Positions 16,864 to 25,033 of a stretch of DNA of 64,000 bases are shown here, piece after piece. This stretch comes from Embleya scabrispora DSM 41855 (GTDB lineage Bacteria; Actinomycetota; Actinomycetes; Streptomycetales; Streptomycetaceae): the NCBI RefSeq assembly GCF_000372745.1, contig NZ_KB889708.1:186001-250000 (forward strand), given 5' to 3'. The stretch's first letter is position 1. The number at the start of each line of letters is the position of its first letter. The translations under genes and the position numbers were made by a program. The notes under the pieces are model-generated. The model did no database searches. It saw only the letters and a list, made by a program, of their open reading frames with translations, and was not told the DNA's origin.

Positions 16864-17481
16864 ATGGAAACCCGGTCCAAGCCCGAGATCGAACTCGTCG
16901 AGACCGACGGCGAGGTGACGCTGAACATCGGCGGCGAGCAGGCGATGCAGGCCTGGGAACGCGATCTGATGTGGGCGAGCGCCGACATGTTGTGCGAGTA
17001 CGGCCGGGACTTCTACGAAGTCGGCCTGGGCCTGGGGCTGTCCGCACTGCGGATCGCGGGCAACCCGGCCACTCGCAGCCACACCGTGCTCGAACTCTTC
17101 GGCGAGGTCGAGGACCTCTTCCGGAGTCGGCACCCTTCGTTGCCCGACAATCTCGCCATCGAGCGTGGCGACTTCTTCGAGCGGGTCTTCGAACTGCCCT
17201 CGGAGAGCCTCGACGGGATGTTCTTCGACCCGGCCCTGGACATGGAGGTCTGGAAGGACGAGGCCCTGTGGGCCAAGACCATGCCGGAGGTCGTCCGGGC
17301 GCTGCGCCCCGGCGGGGTGTTCATCCCCTTCTTCAGCACCAAGCCGGAACTGCGTTGGCAATACCTGCCGCATTTCCGGAGCATCCGGGTCGAGTCCCAC
17401 CCGTACCGGGCGTACGACACCACCGAGTACACCTACGGCACGAGCGGCCAGGCCTACATCCAGTGTTTCCGCAAGACCTGA
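16864..17481 (+). CDS. blsL: SAM methyltransferase, BlsL / guanidinoacetate methyltransferase-like
   Basis: 205 residues; the ATG at 8 nt from AAAGGA is preferred over GTG two codons earlier. EQAMQAWERDLMWASADMLC followed by the SAM loop YEVGLGLGLSALRIA resembles guanidinoacetate N-methyltransferase (MQxWE, EVGFGM). LDGMFFDPALDME supplies the acceptor-binding Asp region. BlsL N-methylates the guanidino group of the beta-arginine moiety in blasticidin S. The beta-arginine-type aminomutase upstream makes the same chemistry likely here. A methylated guanidine is therefore predicted in the product. Confidence 0.75.
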   Translation: METRSKPEIELVETDGEVTLNIGGEQAMQAWERDLMWASADMLCEYGRDFYEVGLGLGLSALRIAGNPATRSHTVLELFGEVEDLFRSRHPSLPDNLAIERGDFFERVFELPSESLDGMFFDPALDMEVWKDEALWAKTMPEVVRALRPGGVFIPFFSTKPELRWQYLPHFRSIRVESHPYRAYDTTEYTYGTSGQAYIQCFRKT

Positions 17482-17590
17482 CCACGAGCCGGCGCCGCCC
17501 GCCGGCCCGGCACCCGCGGCCGGCGGCGCGCGCCGCGGCGCCGCACCTCGTCCCACGCCATCCCCACGTCCCCAATCCGGAGGCAGCCGT

Positions 17591-18109
17591 ATGACCACCG
17601 CCCCCTCTACCGACTACCTGTGCGGCCTCGACGTGGCTTCGCTGTTCCTGGCCGGGCCCTTCATCCAACTCTTGGACCCGGCCACGGGGGAGATGCCCGA
17701 GCAGGCACGAGCGCCCTTCGACATCCTGATCAAGCACTTCGAGGCGCGTGGGCTCGCCGTCCACAACGCGCATCGCCGCGAGGCGTGGGGTGCGGAGCTG
17801 ATGCGACCGGACCAGTGCACCCCGCTGGACCAGGACGAGATCCGCAAGGCCGACGTCTTCGTCGCGCTCCCGGGCTTCCCCGCCTCGCCGGGTACCCACA
17901 TCGAGGTGGGTTGGGCCAGTGCCTTCGACAAACCCATCGTGCTGATGCTGGAGCGGGGACGGGAGTACACGTTCCTGGTCCAGGGGCTGCACACGGTGGC
18001 CACCGTGGAGTACGTGGAGTACACGGACGTCGCGGAAGCCCTGCCCGAACTCGACCTGGCACTGCACCGGGCGGTGTCCCGCCACCGCGAGACGGCCCGG
18101 GCGAGCTGA
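17591..18109 (+). CDS. blsM: CMP N-glycosidase (BlsM/MilB family)
   Basis: 172 residues, ATG after GGAGG. It belongs to the nucleoside 2-deoxyribosyltransferase-like fold and is very close to MilB/BlsM over the active site: SLFLAGPFIQLLDP, VHNAHRREAWGAEL, IRKADVFVALPGFPASPGTH and IEVGWASAF, with the catalytic Glu in HIEVGWAS. These enzymes hydrolyse CMP (BlsM) or hydroxymethyl-CMP (MilB) to free base for the glucuronyl transferase. MilB Arg23 contacts the hydroxymethyl group; the aligned residue here is Ile in GPFIQL. I infer a CMP hydrolase supplying cytosine. It is the last gene before a strong terminator. Confidence 0.88.
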   Translation: MTTAPSTDYLCGLDVASLFLAGPFIQLLDPATGEMPEQARAPFDILIKHFEARGLAVHNAHRREAWGAELMRPDQCTPLDQDEIRKADVFVALPGFPASPGTHIEVGWASAFDKPIVLMLERGREYTFLVQGLHTVATVEYVEYTDVAEALPELDLALHRAVSRHRETARAS

Positions 18110-18127
18110 CCCGCGCGCCGCCACACC

Positions 18128-18160
18128 GGCAGGCGGCCGGGTCACGCCCGGCCGTCTGCC
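18128..18160 (+). terminator. Strong hairpin ending the nucleoside cluster
   Basis: A 14-bp stem (18128-18141 with 18147-18160, one G-T wobble) around TCACG begins 18 nt after the blsM-like stop. It separates the cluster transcript from the M1 peptidase. Confidence 0.75.
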
Positions 18161-18193
18161 TTCGAACGCCGCCGACCCGACGGGGATCATTCG

Positions 18194-19597
18194 ATGAGAA
18201 TCGCCACGGCCGTGCTCGTTGCCGTCGCCACACTGCTCGGCGGGGTCGGGGCGAACTCGGGCTCCGGCTCTGTCCCGAGCGTCGCGTCGGTGCGCGATGA
18301 GGCGCCGGCCGCGGGCGGGGTGCGGGCGCCTGCGGACCTGGTGAGAACACCCGCGGCGCCCTCGTACACGGTCGACCTCGCCGGTGACGCCACGGGCCGC
18401 GTGTGGACCGGCCACGAGCGGGTGGGCTTCACCAACGCCTCGGCCGATCCGCTCGCCGAGGTGTACCTGCGGTTGTGGGACAACGCGCACGGCACGTGTG
18501 CGGCGCCGCCGATCACGGTCTCCGAGGTCGCCGGCGGCACCCCGGTGGCCCTGTCCGTCGACTGCACGGCCCTGCGGATCGTCCTGTCCAAGCCGCTCGG
18601 CCGCGGCGAGCGCACCTCGATCGCCTTCGATCTACGGATCGAAGTCCCGGACCGCGTCGACCGGTTCGGCCACGACGGCGAGCACGCCATGCTCGGCAAC
18701 GCGTTGCCGCTGCTGGCGATTCGGGACGCTGCGGGCCCGCATCTGGACCCCTATACCGACCACGGCGAGTCCTTCTACTCCCTCGCGGCGGACTTCGACG
18801 TCACCCTCGACCACCCCGCGCGCCTCCGGGTGCCCGCCACCGGCACCTCGGTCGAGTCCCCGGGGGCGCCCGGTCGTACGGTCACCACCGCAACGGCGCG
18901 CAAGGTCCGTGACTTCGCGTGGGCCGCGGGGCCGTTCGCCGCCATCTCCGGCACCTCCGCCACCGGGGTCCGGATCAACGTCCACGCGGACGACGGCATC
19001 GACCCGTCCGACGCCAGGGCCATGCTGGACGTGGCGCTGACGAGCGTCGACGCCCACGCCGGGCGCTTCGGTGTCTACCCGTACGCCGAACTGGACGTCG
19101 TCCTGGACGACGATCTGTGGTTCAGCGGCATGGAGTACCCGGGCTTCGTCCTGGACCGGGTCCGGTCCACGGCACTCGTCCACGAAATCGCGCACCAGTG
19201 GTGGTACGGGATCGTCGGCAACGACGAGTACAACGACCCCTGGCTCGACGAGTCGTTCTCCGAATACGCCACCGACCTCGCCCTCGGCAGGACCGGCGAC
19301 GGCTGCCGAGACGGCTTCTCCTGGGCCGCGCCGACGGAACGGCTCACCGACTCGATGCGGTACTGGGACGCCCACCCGTCCCGCTACGAGGCCGTCGTCT
19401 ACGACTACGGCAAGTGCGCCCTGCACGAACTCCGGCGACTGATCGGCGATGCCCCGATGGAGACGCTGCTGCGTGGCTACGCCGCCGACCACTGGTACGG
19501 GATCTCCACGACGGCCGAGTTCAAGCACGCGGCCCAGGCGGCGGCCGGCACCCACGACCTGACGCCGTTCTGGGCACGGCACCGCATCGACGGCTGA
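18194..19597 (+). CDS. Secreted M1-family zinc aminopeptidase
   Basis: 467 residues with a short N-terminal hydrophobic segment (IATAVLVAVATLLGGVGANS) that looks like a signal peptide. The gluzincin site is H330-E331-I-A-H334 with the third ligand E353 (DPWLDESFSEY). The usual GAMEN exopeptidase loop is changed to SGMEYPG, as in many secreted actinomycete M1 enzymes. The catalytic Tyr is probably in SRYEAVVYDYGK. M1 enzymes trim N-terminal residues from peptides outside the cell. It follows the nucleoside cluster after a terminator, so it is a separate unit. A role in removing an amino acyl group from an exported precursor, as reported for leucyl-blasticidin, is only a suggestion. Confidence 0.85.
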   Translation: MRIATAVLVAVATLLGGVGANSGSGSVPSVASVRDEAPAAGGVRAPADLVRTPAAPSYTVDLAGDATGRVWTGHERVGFTNASADPLAEVYLRLWDNAHGTCAAPPITVSEVAGGTPVALSVDCTALRIVLSKPLGRGERTSIAFDLRIEVPDRVDRFGHDGEHAMLGNALPLLAIRDAAGPHLDPYTDHGESFYSLAADFDVTLDHPARLRVPATGTSVESPGAPGRTVTTATARKVRDFAWAAGPFAAISGTSATGVRINVHADDGIDPSDARAMLDVALTSVDAHAGRFGVYPYAELDVVLDDDLWFSGMEYPGFVLDRVRSTALVHEIAHQWWYGIVGNDEYNDPWLDESFSEYATDLALGRTGDGCRDGFSWAAPTERLTDSMRYWDAHPSRYEAVVYDYGKCALHELRRLIGDAPMETLLRGYAADHWYGISTTAEFKHAAQAAAGTHDLTPFWARHRIDG

Positions 19598-20268
19598 ACG
19601 GGTCCGCGCGTCCGCTCGGGCTCGAACCGGGTTTGTCAGGCGCGGTGTTCCGCTCCGGTCTCCAGGTTTCGGGTCACCTCTTCGAGCCGGGCCGCCGACG
19701 CGGGGCGCAGGGCCGCCGCCGGGCGGATGTCGTCCTCCGCGAGACCCCGAGACGGATGGGATGTGGCCGCCTCCCACCGCCGCGTGCCACTCGATGCCGT
19801 CGACGTCGAACGTCGTGGGTCACGTTCGTTCTCGGCGCGCACGGAATTGAAACCGCCTCCGCGCGTGGCCGGGCAGGTTGAACCTCGCGACCGGCCCGGA
19901 CCCGGCCTAGATTTTCGCGTGCGGGCCCGATGGTCCCCACCCACGTCACACGGCGCGGCGACGAACGGTCGACAGGGTCACCGCCGACTCCCCCGAGGAC
20001 TCATGGGTCAACGCGAGCCGACGTGGGGCTCACATGAATATCGCCCACAGCTACCAGCGGGCGGGCCACGACCACGGAAGGGGAGAATTCGAACCCAACC
20101 GCCCGACGCCGAAATACATCGCTCAGCCTGACCGGATACCCCTACGGCGGAAGCGGCCGGGGATCTCGTGTCGCCATATGCTGCCGATATCATCCCGGCG
20201 GTGCGCCGATGTGGACATCTGCCACGGCCGCGAGAAAGTCCTTCGGATCCACCTCGATCAGCCGAATT
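19598..20268. other. Non-coding or decayed stretch
   Basis: No intact gene. On the minus strand around 19640-19800, protein-like fragments occur in two frames (GIEWHAAVGGGHIPS, then LAEDDIRPAAALRPASAARL ending HRA), possibly the tail of a decayed gene I do not recognise. The dispersed repeat at 19847-19988 lies inside. The last 200 nt are AT-richer and probably hold the promoter of the small secreted-protein pseudogene. Confidence 0.4.
19847..19988 (+). repeat. Dispersed 141-bp repeat, copy A
   Basis: It matches 23391-23531 in the same orientation at roughly 80 percent, from TTGAAACCGCC to CCGCCGAC, with identical cores GTGGCCGGGCAGGTTGAACC and GGGCCCGA. Both copies are non-coding, and each precedes a small secreted-protein gene of one family by several hundred bases. 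No inverted ends or coding capacity are visible. Confidence 0.75.
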
Positions 20269-20600
20269 CCGATGGAAGATCCTCACGCGTTTCAAGCGTG
20301 CCGTAATTGTGACCACCGGAATCGTCGTCGCGGCGGCGAGTGCAAGCGCCGTCCCCGCCCAGGCCGCAGCCTCGAGAGTTGCGTAGCCGACGGTCACCGC
20401 CTCCACTCCCGCTCAGGTGGAACTCGACACCCCAGTCACGCCGGCAGCCGGCTGGAGGATCGCCGCCGTCTTCATCGAGCGGAACAAGCGTGTGGACGTG
20501 AGGCAGCGATACCAGCGCGAGGGCTGGAACTCGTGGAAGTGCGACTACGACATCCTGCGCAATCACAGCTCCCAGCCTTCGCGCTGGTACATTTCCCCGG
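20269..20600 (+). pseudogene. Small secreted protein, broken paralogue of the 24252 gene
   Basis: Deleting one G after ATG at 20269 gives MKILTRFKRAVIVTTGIVVA and a clean signal peptide ending SAVPAQAA. A TAG after AASRVA interrupts the frame. Beyond it the same frame continues to VTPAAGWRIAAVFIERNKRV and QRYQREGWNSWKCDYDIL. The last part closely matches YQREGWNEWKCSYEP of the intact protein at 24252-24503. The gene thus has a start-proximal frameshift and a nonsense codon. One cysteine of the family's pair (CVDAGQQ) is also replaced (VDVRQR). Confidence 0.65.
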
Positions 20601-20773
20601 CTGAACGTGCCGAGGTGCCCCGACCTGGCCCCATATCGGCGATGAAACCGACGAAAGCCTGGAGTCAGGGCCACTACTGTCCATCGGTCCGGCGCCGCGA
20701 GGTGCAGATGGGGCCACCCACTCCCCGATCGACCGGATACGGGCCGATCGAGCGAGTGATCAGCCCACCGGAG

Positions 20774-20968
20774 CTACGGAACCCAGACAGCCGGCCCGGA
20801 CGGAACCCAGACGGCCGGCCCGGACGGAACCCAGACCGCGGGAGCGTCCGCAGGCACCCAGACCGCCGGCTGAGAGGGCGCGGAATCCGCCGCTTGTGCG
20901 GGAGCGCCGAGGGTACAAACCGCCGCGATGGCGACCCCCGCACCGAGGAATAGCGTACGCATGCGCAT
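20774..20968 (-). CDS. Small secreted AVWVP-repeat peptide
   Basis: 64 residues from an ATG preceded by AAGGAAGGG at 6 nt. The signal peptide MRMRTLFLGAGVAIAAVCTL ends at APAQAA. The mature part is only about 37 residues and consists mostly of four PAVWVP units joined by ADA, SG and SG, ending exactly after the fourth unit. It has four tryptophans, no cysteine and almost no charge. I know no family. The 24-nt repeat is nearly identical in the last two units, which suggests recent expansion. It might be a cell-wall-associated or signalling peptide, or a processed precursor; none of this can be shown here. A palindrome pair lies in its upstream region. Confidence 0.7.
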   Translation of the reverse strand: MRMRTLFLGAGVAIAAVCTLGAPAQAADSAPSQPAVWVPADAPAVWVPSGPAVWVPSGPAVWVP

Positions 20969-20993
20969 ATCGTTTCCCTTCCTTCGGATAAAA

Positions 20994-21020
20994 CACGTGC
21001 GCTGGATGGCGACGCACGTG
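20994..21020 (-). promoter_or_regulatory. Inverted repeat upstream of the AVWVP peptide gene
   Basis: CACGTGCG (20994-21001) and CGCACGTG (21013-21020) are perfect reverse complements 11 nt apart. Each arm itself contains CACGTG. It lies 26-52 nt upstream of the ATG, a position suited to an operator. Confidence 0.5.
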
Positions 21021-21380
21021 AACCATAGTGCATGGAGGCGACGAGAATGAGGGTTTGCAGACGGTAAAGAGATCGTGTGCGACTTTGTTCTCGCGGGGAA
21101 TTCTCAAGCTCGAGTCGATTTACGTTTCCTGATGATTTCGACGATCACCATATGTACCGATCCGGCTGGACCACCCCTGCGGCCGGAACATCGCGCCGTA
21201 CGGCAGCCGGACCTTCGGAGTATTCCGACTCCGGCCGTATGGCCGCGGTTCGGGGCGGCCGGGCCTGGCCCCGCGGCGACGTGGAGCGGTGGGTCGACGC
21301 TCGTTCGTCGGCCGGGCGGGCGAGTTTTGGTCGACGCGGTTCTTCGTGGAGAGCGTTCAGTCGGCGTTGTCGCGGGGTGC

Positions 21381-22955
21381 CTATTCCCGTGTGGGGAATG
21401 CTCGATCCTCGCCTTCGGCCCGGCGGTCCCCGGCCAGGATTCGGTTGGCCAGCCACAGGTCGTGGCGGGCGCTCGGCGAGCTCAACAAGGATCTGTGCAG
21501 GGTCTGTTCGACCTTGATCAGGCGCTTGCGCGCGCCCGTGACGGAGATGCCCAGCGCCTCGGCGGCCGCGCTGAGCCGACCGTCGTGGCTCAGCCACGCT
21601 GCCAGGATCGCCTTTAGCGGCTCGGCGTTGGGCGACTCGCGGAGGGGTCGCATCCGGGCCAGGGCCCAGCGCCGCGCGGCGGCCGTGCCCAGTAGTTCCT
21701 CGAAGGTGGGCGTCGATGCGGCGGTGGGCGACTCGGCGGAATCCGCGTCCGGCCCGCGCGGTACGGCTCGGGCGCGGAAGGCGAGGTCGAGCTTCGCCTG
21801 GTCGCCGACGCGCTCCAGGTCGAGGTCGAGGAGTTCCTCGATCCGGCTTAATCGCGCGAGCAGGGTATTGCGGTGGATCTTCAGATGCCGGGTCGCGGCC
21901 GTGGAGAACGTGAGCCAGGACCGCGCGGTGGCCTCCAGTTCCTGACCGGTGGGCGCCGAACTGCGGGCGGGAACGTGTTCGGTCAGCGGCCGCAGCAGGC
22001 TGTCGGCCCAGCCGAGGCCGTCCCGGCCGATGACCGCGGACAGCTCCAGCGTCGCGTCGAAGCCGGCCCATCGTCGGGACAGACCGCGTGCCGTCGCCAG
22101 GGCGTGGAAGGCCTGTTCGTAGCCCAAGGCCGTCTCGTGCAGCCGCAGCGGCTCGCCGGCCCCGACCACACACGTGTCGATGCGCGCGGTGAGGCCGGCA
22201 GCCAACGGGGAAGCGTCCTCGGTCCCGGTGTCCGGTGGGACGGCCTCGATCACGATCACGTGCTCGACGTAGACGGGGCAGCGCACGATCCACGCCCGCC
22301 CCGCGGTCAGTTCGGTGCACGCTTCGACGACCTCGCGCCGTCGATCGTTCTTGCACTCGACCACATATACCCGGGCGGGATCGTGCAGCGGGGGCGACAG
22401 CGTCGACGCGATCTGTTTCGCGGTCGCCAGGTGGCCGGACATGAGCAGGTGCAAGACCGCTTCGCGACCGCGTGCGTCGGCGGCCTCCACCCGTCGCCGG
22501 GTGCGTTCGTTCTCCGCCGCTCGCCTACAGCCGCCGAGCATGATGGCCGCGTCCGCCACTGTGGGCGAGAGGACCGCGCGTGCGCCCAGGACGGCGACCA
22601 CGAGTCCGCAGCGGCTGCCCGGGCCATCCGCGACCACCAACACGCCTCCCTCGGTGGTGCCGGCGTCCAGGACGATGGTGCGCAGGTCGCGGTCGCGCAG
22701 CCGGGTCAGCCCCTCGACGACCGTCGCGACCTCGGCATGGTCGGGCCGCCGCGACGCCCCGGCGATCGGATTCCCGACCGCATCGAACAGCCCGACCCAG
22801 CAGCCTGTGTGCCGGGCGAGCCATTGCAGGAGGGCTTGCCCTCCGTCGGCTTTCCGTGAGAGTCGATGCATGGTCAACACATCGGCGGCGCGGCGCTCGT
22901 GATCGACGTGCGAGGAGGTCTCCGGGGACTCGGCCCTCGGGCGTTCCGTACTCAC
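21381..22955 (-). CDS. PucR/CdaR-type transcriptional regulator with two C-terminal HTH units
   Basis: 524 residues from a GTG with AAAGG upstream; the frame is open further but has no better start. The N-terminal half is a GAF-like sensor (ALLQWLARHTGCWVGLFDAVG). The middle is the GGDEF-like PucR core (RGREAVLHLLMSGHLATAK to GYEQAFHAL). The standard PucR helix-turn-helix follows (TRHLKIHRNTLLARLSRIEE). Unusually, another 100 residues follow with a second similar unit (LSAAAEALGISVTGARKRLI, then KVEQTLHRSLLSS). It stands alone, so its target is unknown; the AVWVP gene upstream and the small secreted genes beyond are candidates. Confidence 0.82.
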   Translation of the reverse strand: MSTERPRAESPETSSHVDHERRAADVLTMHRLSRKADGGQALLQWLARHTGCWVGLFDAVGNPIAGASRRPDHAEVATVVEGLTRLRDRDLRTIVLDAGTTEGGVLVVADGPGSRCGLVVAVLGARAVLSPTVADAAIMLGGCRRAAENERTRRRVEAADARGREAVLHLLMSGHLATAKQIASTLSPPLHDPARVYVVECKNDRRREVVEACTELTAGRAWIVRCPVYVEHVIVIEAVPPDTGTEDASPLAAGLTARIDTCVVGAGEPLRLHETALGYEQAFHALATARGLSRRWAGFDATLELSAVIGRDGLGWADSLLRPLTEHVPARSSAPTGQELEATARSWLTFSTAATRHLKIHRNTLLARLSRIEELLDLDLERVGDQAKLDLAFRARAVPRGPDADSAESPTAASTPTFEELLGTAAARRWALARMRPLRESPNAEPLKAILAAWLSHDGRLSAAAEALGISVTGARKRLIKVEQTLHRSLLSSPSARHDLWLANRILAGDRRAEGEDRAFPTRE

Positions 22956-23390
22956 GTGAGGACACCTTTCGGAACCCGTGACGTCACTTACGGCGGGTGG
23001 GCACCGAGGCGGCACCGCGACCGCCCACCCCGTGCTTCTGTAGACCGAGGCCACGACACCCACGCGCGCGGGGCGTCCGGCGAACCTTCGGGCTGCCGAT
23101 CGACGGGGCGCCATCGGCCGTGACGGCCACCGGTCCGCCGGCCCGATGGAGCATCCGCACGAGCGAGGGACTGACAAGGGAAGTCATGCGGCACCGAACC
23201 CACTTCGGGTGTGAGCGCGCCGAGGACGCGCGCCGGAACTATATCCCCCACGGCTCGGAGACGGGTCTCATTTCCTTCGCGAATGGGCCAGTCCATGTGG
23301 CGGGCCCCTGATCGACACCACCGTACGGACAAGGTCGCCCATCAACCCTTCACCGTGCCATATGGGTTGAACGACAAGTAAGCGGCGATT
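22956..23390. other. Intergenic stretch upstream of the PucR gene
   Basis: No supported gene. It should contain the PucR promoter. GGGTGGGC (22995-23002) and GCCCACCC (23023-23030) form an inverted repeat 40 nt upstream of the GTG, a possible autoregulatory operator. Short open frames on both strands lack ribosome sites. Confidence 0.4.
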
Positions 23391-23531
23391 TTGAAACCGC
23401 CGCCGCACGTGGCCGGGCAGGTTGAACCTCGCGTCCGGGTCGGACCCGGCTTAGGTTTTCCGGCATGGGCCCGACGGCCCCACCCACGCCACACAACGCG
23501 GCTCCGAACGCTCGGCGGGTCCATCGCCGAC
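23391..23531 (+). repeat. Dispersed 141-bp repeat, copy B
   Basis: Partner of copy A at 19847-19988. It ends 56 nt before the hypothetical gene at 23587 and may provide a promoter or leader. TTGAAACCGCC and GGCAGGTTGAACC are the best conserved parts. Confidence 0.75.
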
Positions 23532-23586
23532 GCGAGGACGCGAGCGCGACATCGGCTGCAACGCGACCCGTCCCGAGGAGGACCAT

Positions 23587-23901
23587 GTGCTGTACGGCCC
23601 GTCCATCGTGCGCGACACCACCGCCACGGTGACCACCATGGGAAGCGTCGACGACCCGTCCCCCCACGCGGAGCGGGTTCACGACCAACTGTGCCCCGAC
23701 GTGCCGGGGTACAAGATCGACACAGCCGCCCGTTTCGCGTCCGGGCAGCGCAACGGTCGCTCCTTCGCCGACAGCGCGCCCGAGGTCGTGATCGAGATCG
23801 TCCTGGGTGCCCATGTCCCGCTCGGTCTCGACGCGTCCTCCGCCGGCGTCCCCCTCCCGAGTTCCCCCACAGGAGCGCGTCCGTGTGAACGGGCTCGGTG
23901 A
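23587..23901 (+). CDS. Hypothetical protein, 104 residues
   Basis: GTG start with GAGGAGGA 4 nt upstream and strong third-position GC through most of the frame. It reads LYGPSIVRDTTATVTTMGSV, then HAERVHDQLCPDVPGYKIDT and PEVVIEIVLGAHVPLGLDAS; the last 20 residues are Pro/Arg-rich and less convincing. No signal peptide, membrane segment or known motif. It follows repeat copy B and precedes the small secreted gene. I do not recognise the family. Confidence 0.5.
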   Translation: MLYGPSIVRDTTATVTTMGSVDDPSPHAERVHDQLCPDVPGYKIDTAARFASGQRNGRSFADSAPEVVIEIVLGAHVPLGLDASSAGVPLPSSPTGARPCERAR

Positions 23902-24251
23902 CCGGGGTCGACCACGAAGCCGGGCAACGCGAATCGGCGAGCGGAGCGGGCGGGCGGGAGCGGCCCAGCAGATGCGGGCTCGGGGCGGGAGGCGCGTCCT
24001 CTCGGTCCCGCCCGCCGTCACCTCCAGCGGCCCCGCTTACCGTCGTCCGCCGTCTCACGAGGCCGTTCGGGGACGAATCCGATACCCGGAGGTCGCGTCG
24101 CGGGGCGGATTGATTCTGGATCGTCCACTGGCGGATCCCTAGGGTTCCGACCACGCCCACTTCGACCTGACGGTGTGTGAAGTGCCCTCTGTGCGCGGGC
24201 ATTTCCTCCAGCGCGCCCGCACGCGTCCCACCCCTCGAAAGAAGGTCCGAA

Positions 24252-24503
24252 ATGCGCAAGATGACAACCCTACTGGCCATGTTGGTCGCCCTTGGGGCCA
24301 TGTCCGCTCAGGGCACCTCTGCCGTGGCGGCCGCCTCGCCCCCCACTCCCGTCGCGGCCCAGTCCGGCGGGTGGCTCTTCGTGGACACCTACGTCAACTG
24401 GAGCACATGCGTGGATGCCGGCCAGCAGTACCAGCGCGAGGGCTGGAACGAGTGGAAGTGTTCCTACGAACCTATCGGCGTATACCGGCTCTTCATCCGC
24501 TGA
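24252..24503 (+). CDS. Small secreted two-cysteine protein
   Basis: 83 residues, ATG after AGAAGG. The signal peptide is RKMTTLLAMLVALGAMSAQG with cleavage likely after SAVAAA. The mature part of about 55 residues has two cysteines likely to form a disulfide (WSTCVDAGQQYQ and WKCSYEP) and ends VYRLFIR. It resembles the many small exported proteins of streptomycetes with a C...GxxY..GW..W.C pattern, whose function is unknown. The pseudogene at 20269-20600 is a paralogue, and both lie downstream of a copy of the 141-bp repeat. Confidence 0.75.
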   Translation: MRKMTTLLAMLVALGAMSAQGTSAVAAASPPTPVAAQSGGWLFVDTYVNWSTCVDAGQQYQREGWNEWKCSYEPIGVYRLFIR

Positions 24504-25033
24504 CAACACACCAGAGGGTGTGGGCAACGGGAGCCGCGCGACGACCGTGCCGGCACAGCGGCGATCCTCCCGCCGGACGGCGAGGGCGGCCTAGTCGACC
24601 TGGACGTACGCCATCCGACGGACCGACCGTTCCCACGGGGGCGAGTTCCTCGTGCGTCGGTCGGAACGTGCCCTGCCGACGGTCGAAATGCTGTCTCGAT
24701 ATCGTGGCTCCCGGCCACCTCGGCGCCCGCCATCCCGAATACGCGATGACATCCGTTTTCGGCCGATCCGGTCCGAGACGTATACGCGGCATCCACATCG
24801 TGATGGGATGACCCGTCGGTGGCGACAGATGCGAATACGTCGGAACGGTCGGCTCGTTCCTTCTCTCGTGAAGTCGACCGACCACGGGTCGGACATGTCA
24901 CGCACTCACTCGCACCGCTGCCCGGCCGTCTTCTATTTCTCTCGCGCATGGCATGACAAGGCACGGTAGGAGTGAGGCCCGGCGAATGGCGGACTCGGCT
25001 TCGCCGGTGGTACCAACCATCCAAGGAGACGCT
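24504..25033. other. Intergenic stretch before the protease gene
   Basis: No gene with a ribosome site or consistent codon bias on either strand. The final 100 nt should contain the protease promoter. Nothing else recognisable. Confidence 0.4.

Noticed and set aside
19600-24250. Possible CRISPR or integron-like array around the dispersed repeat
   Set aside because: Only two copies 3.5 kb apart without regular spacers, integrase or cas genes.
24591-24905. Minus-strand 104-codon ORF before the protease
   Set aside because: No ribosome site, no motif, and codon bias unlike the neighbouring genes.
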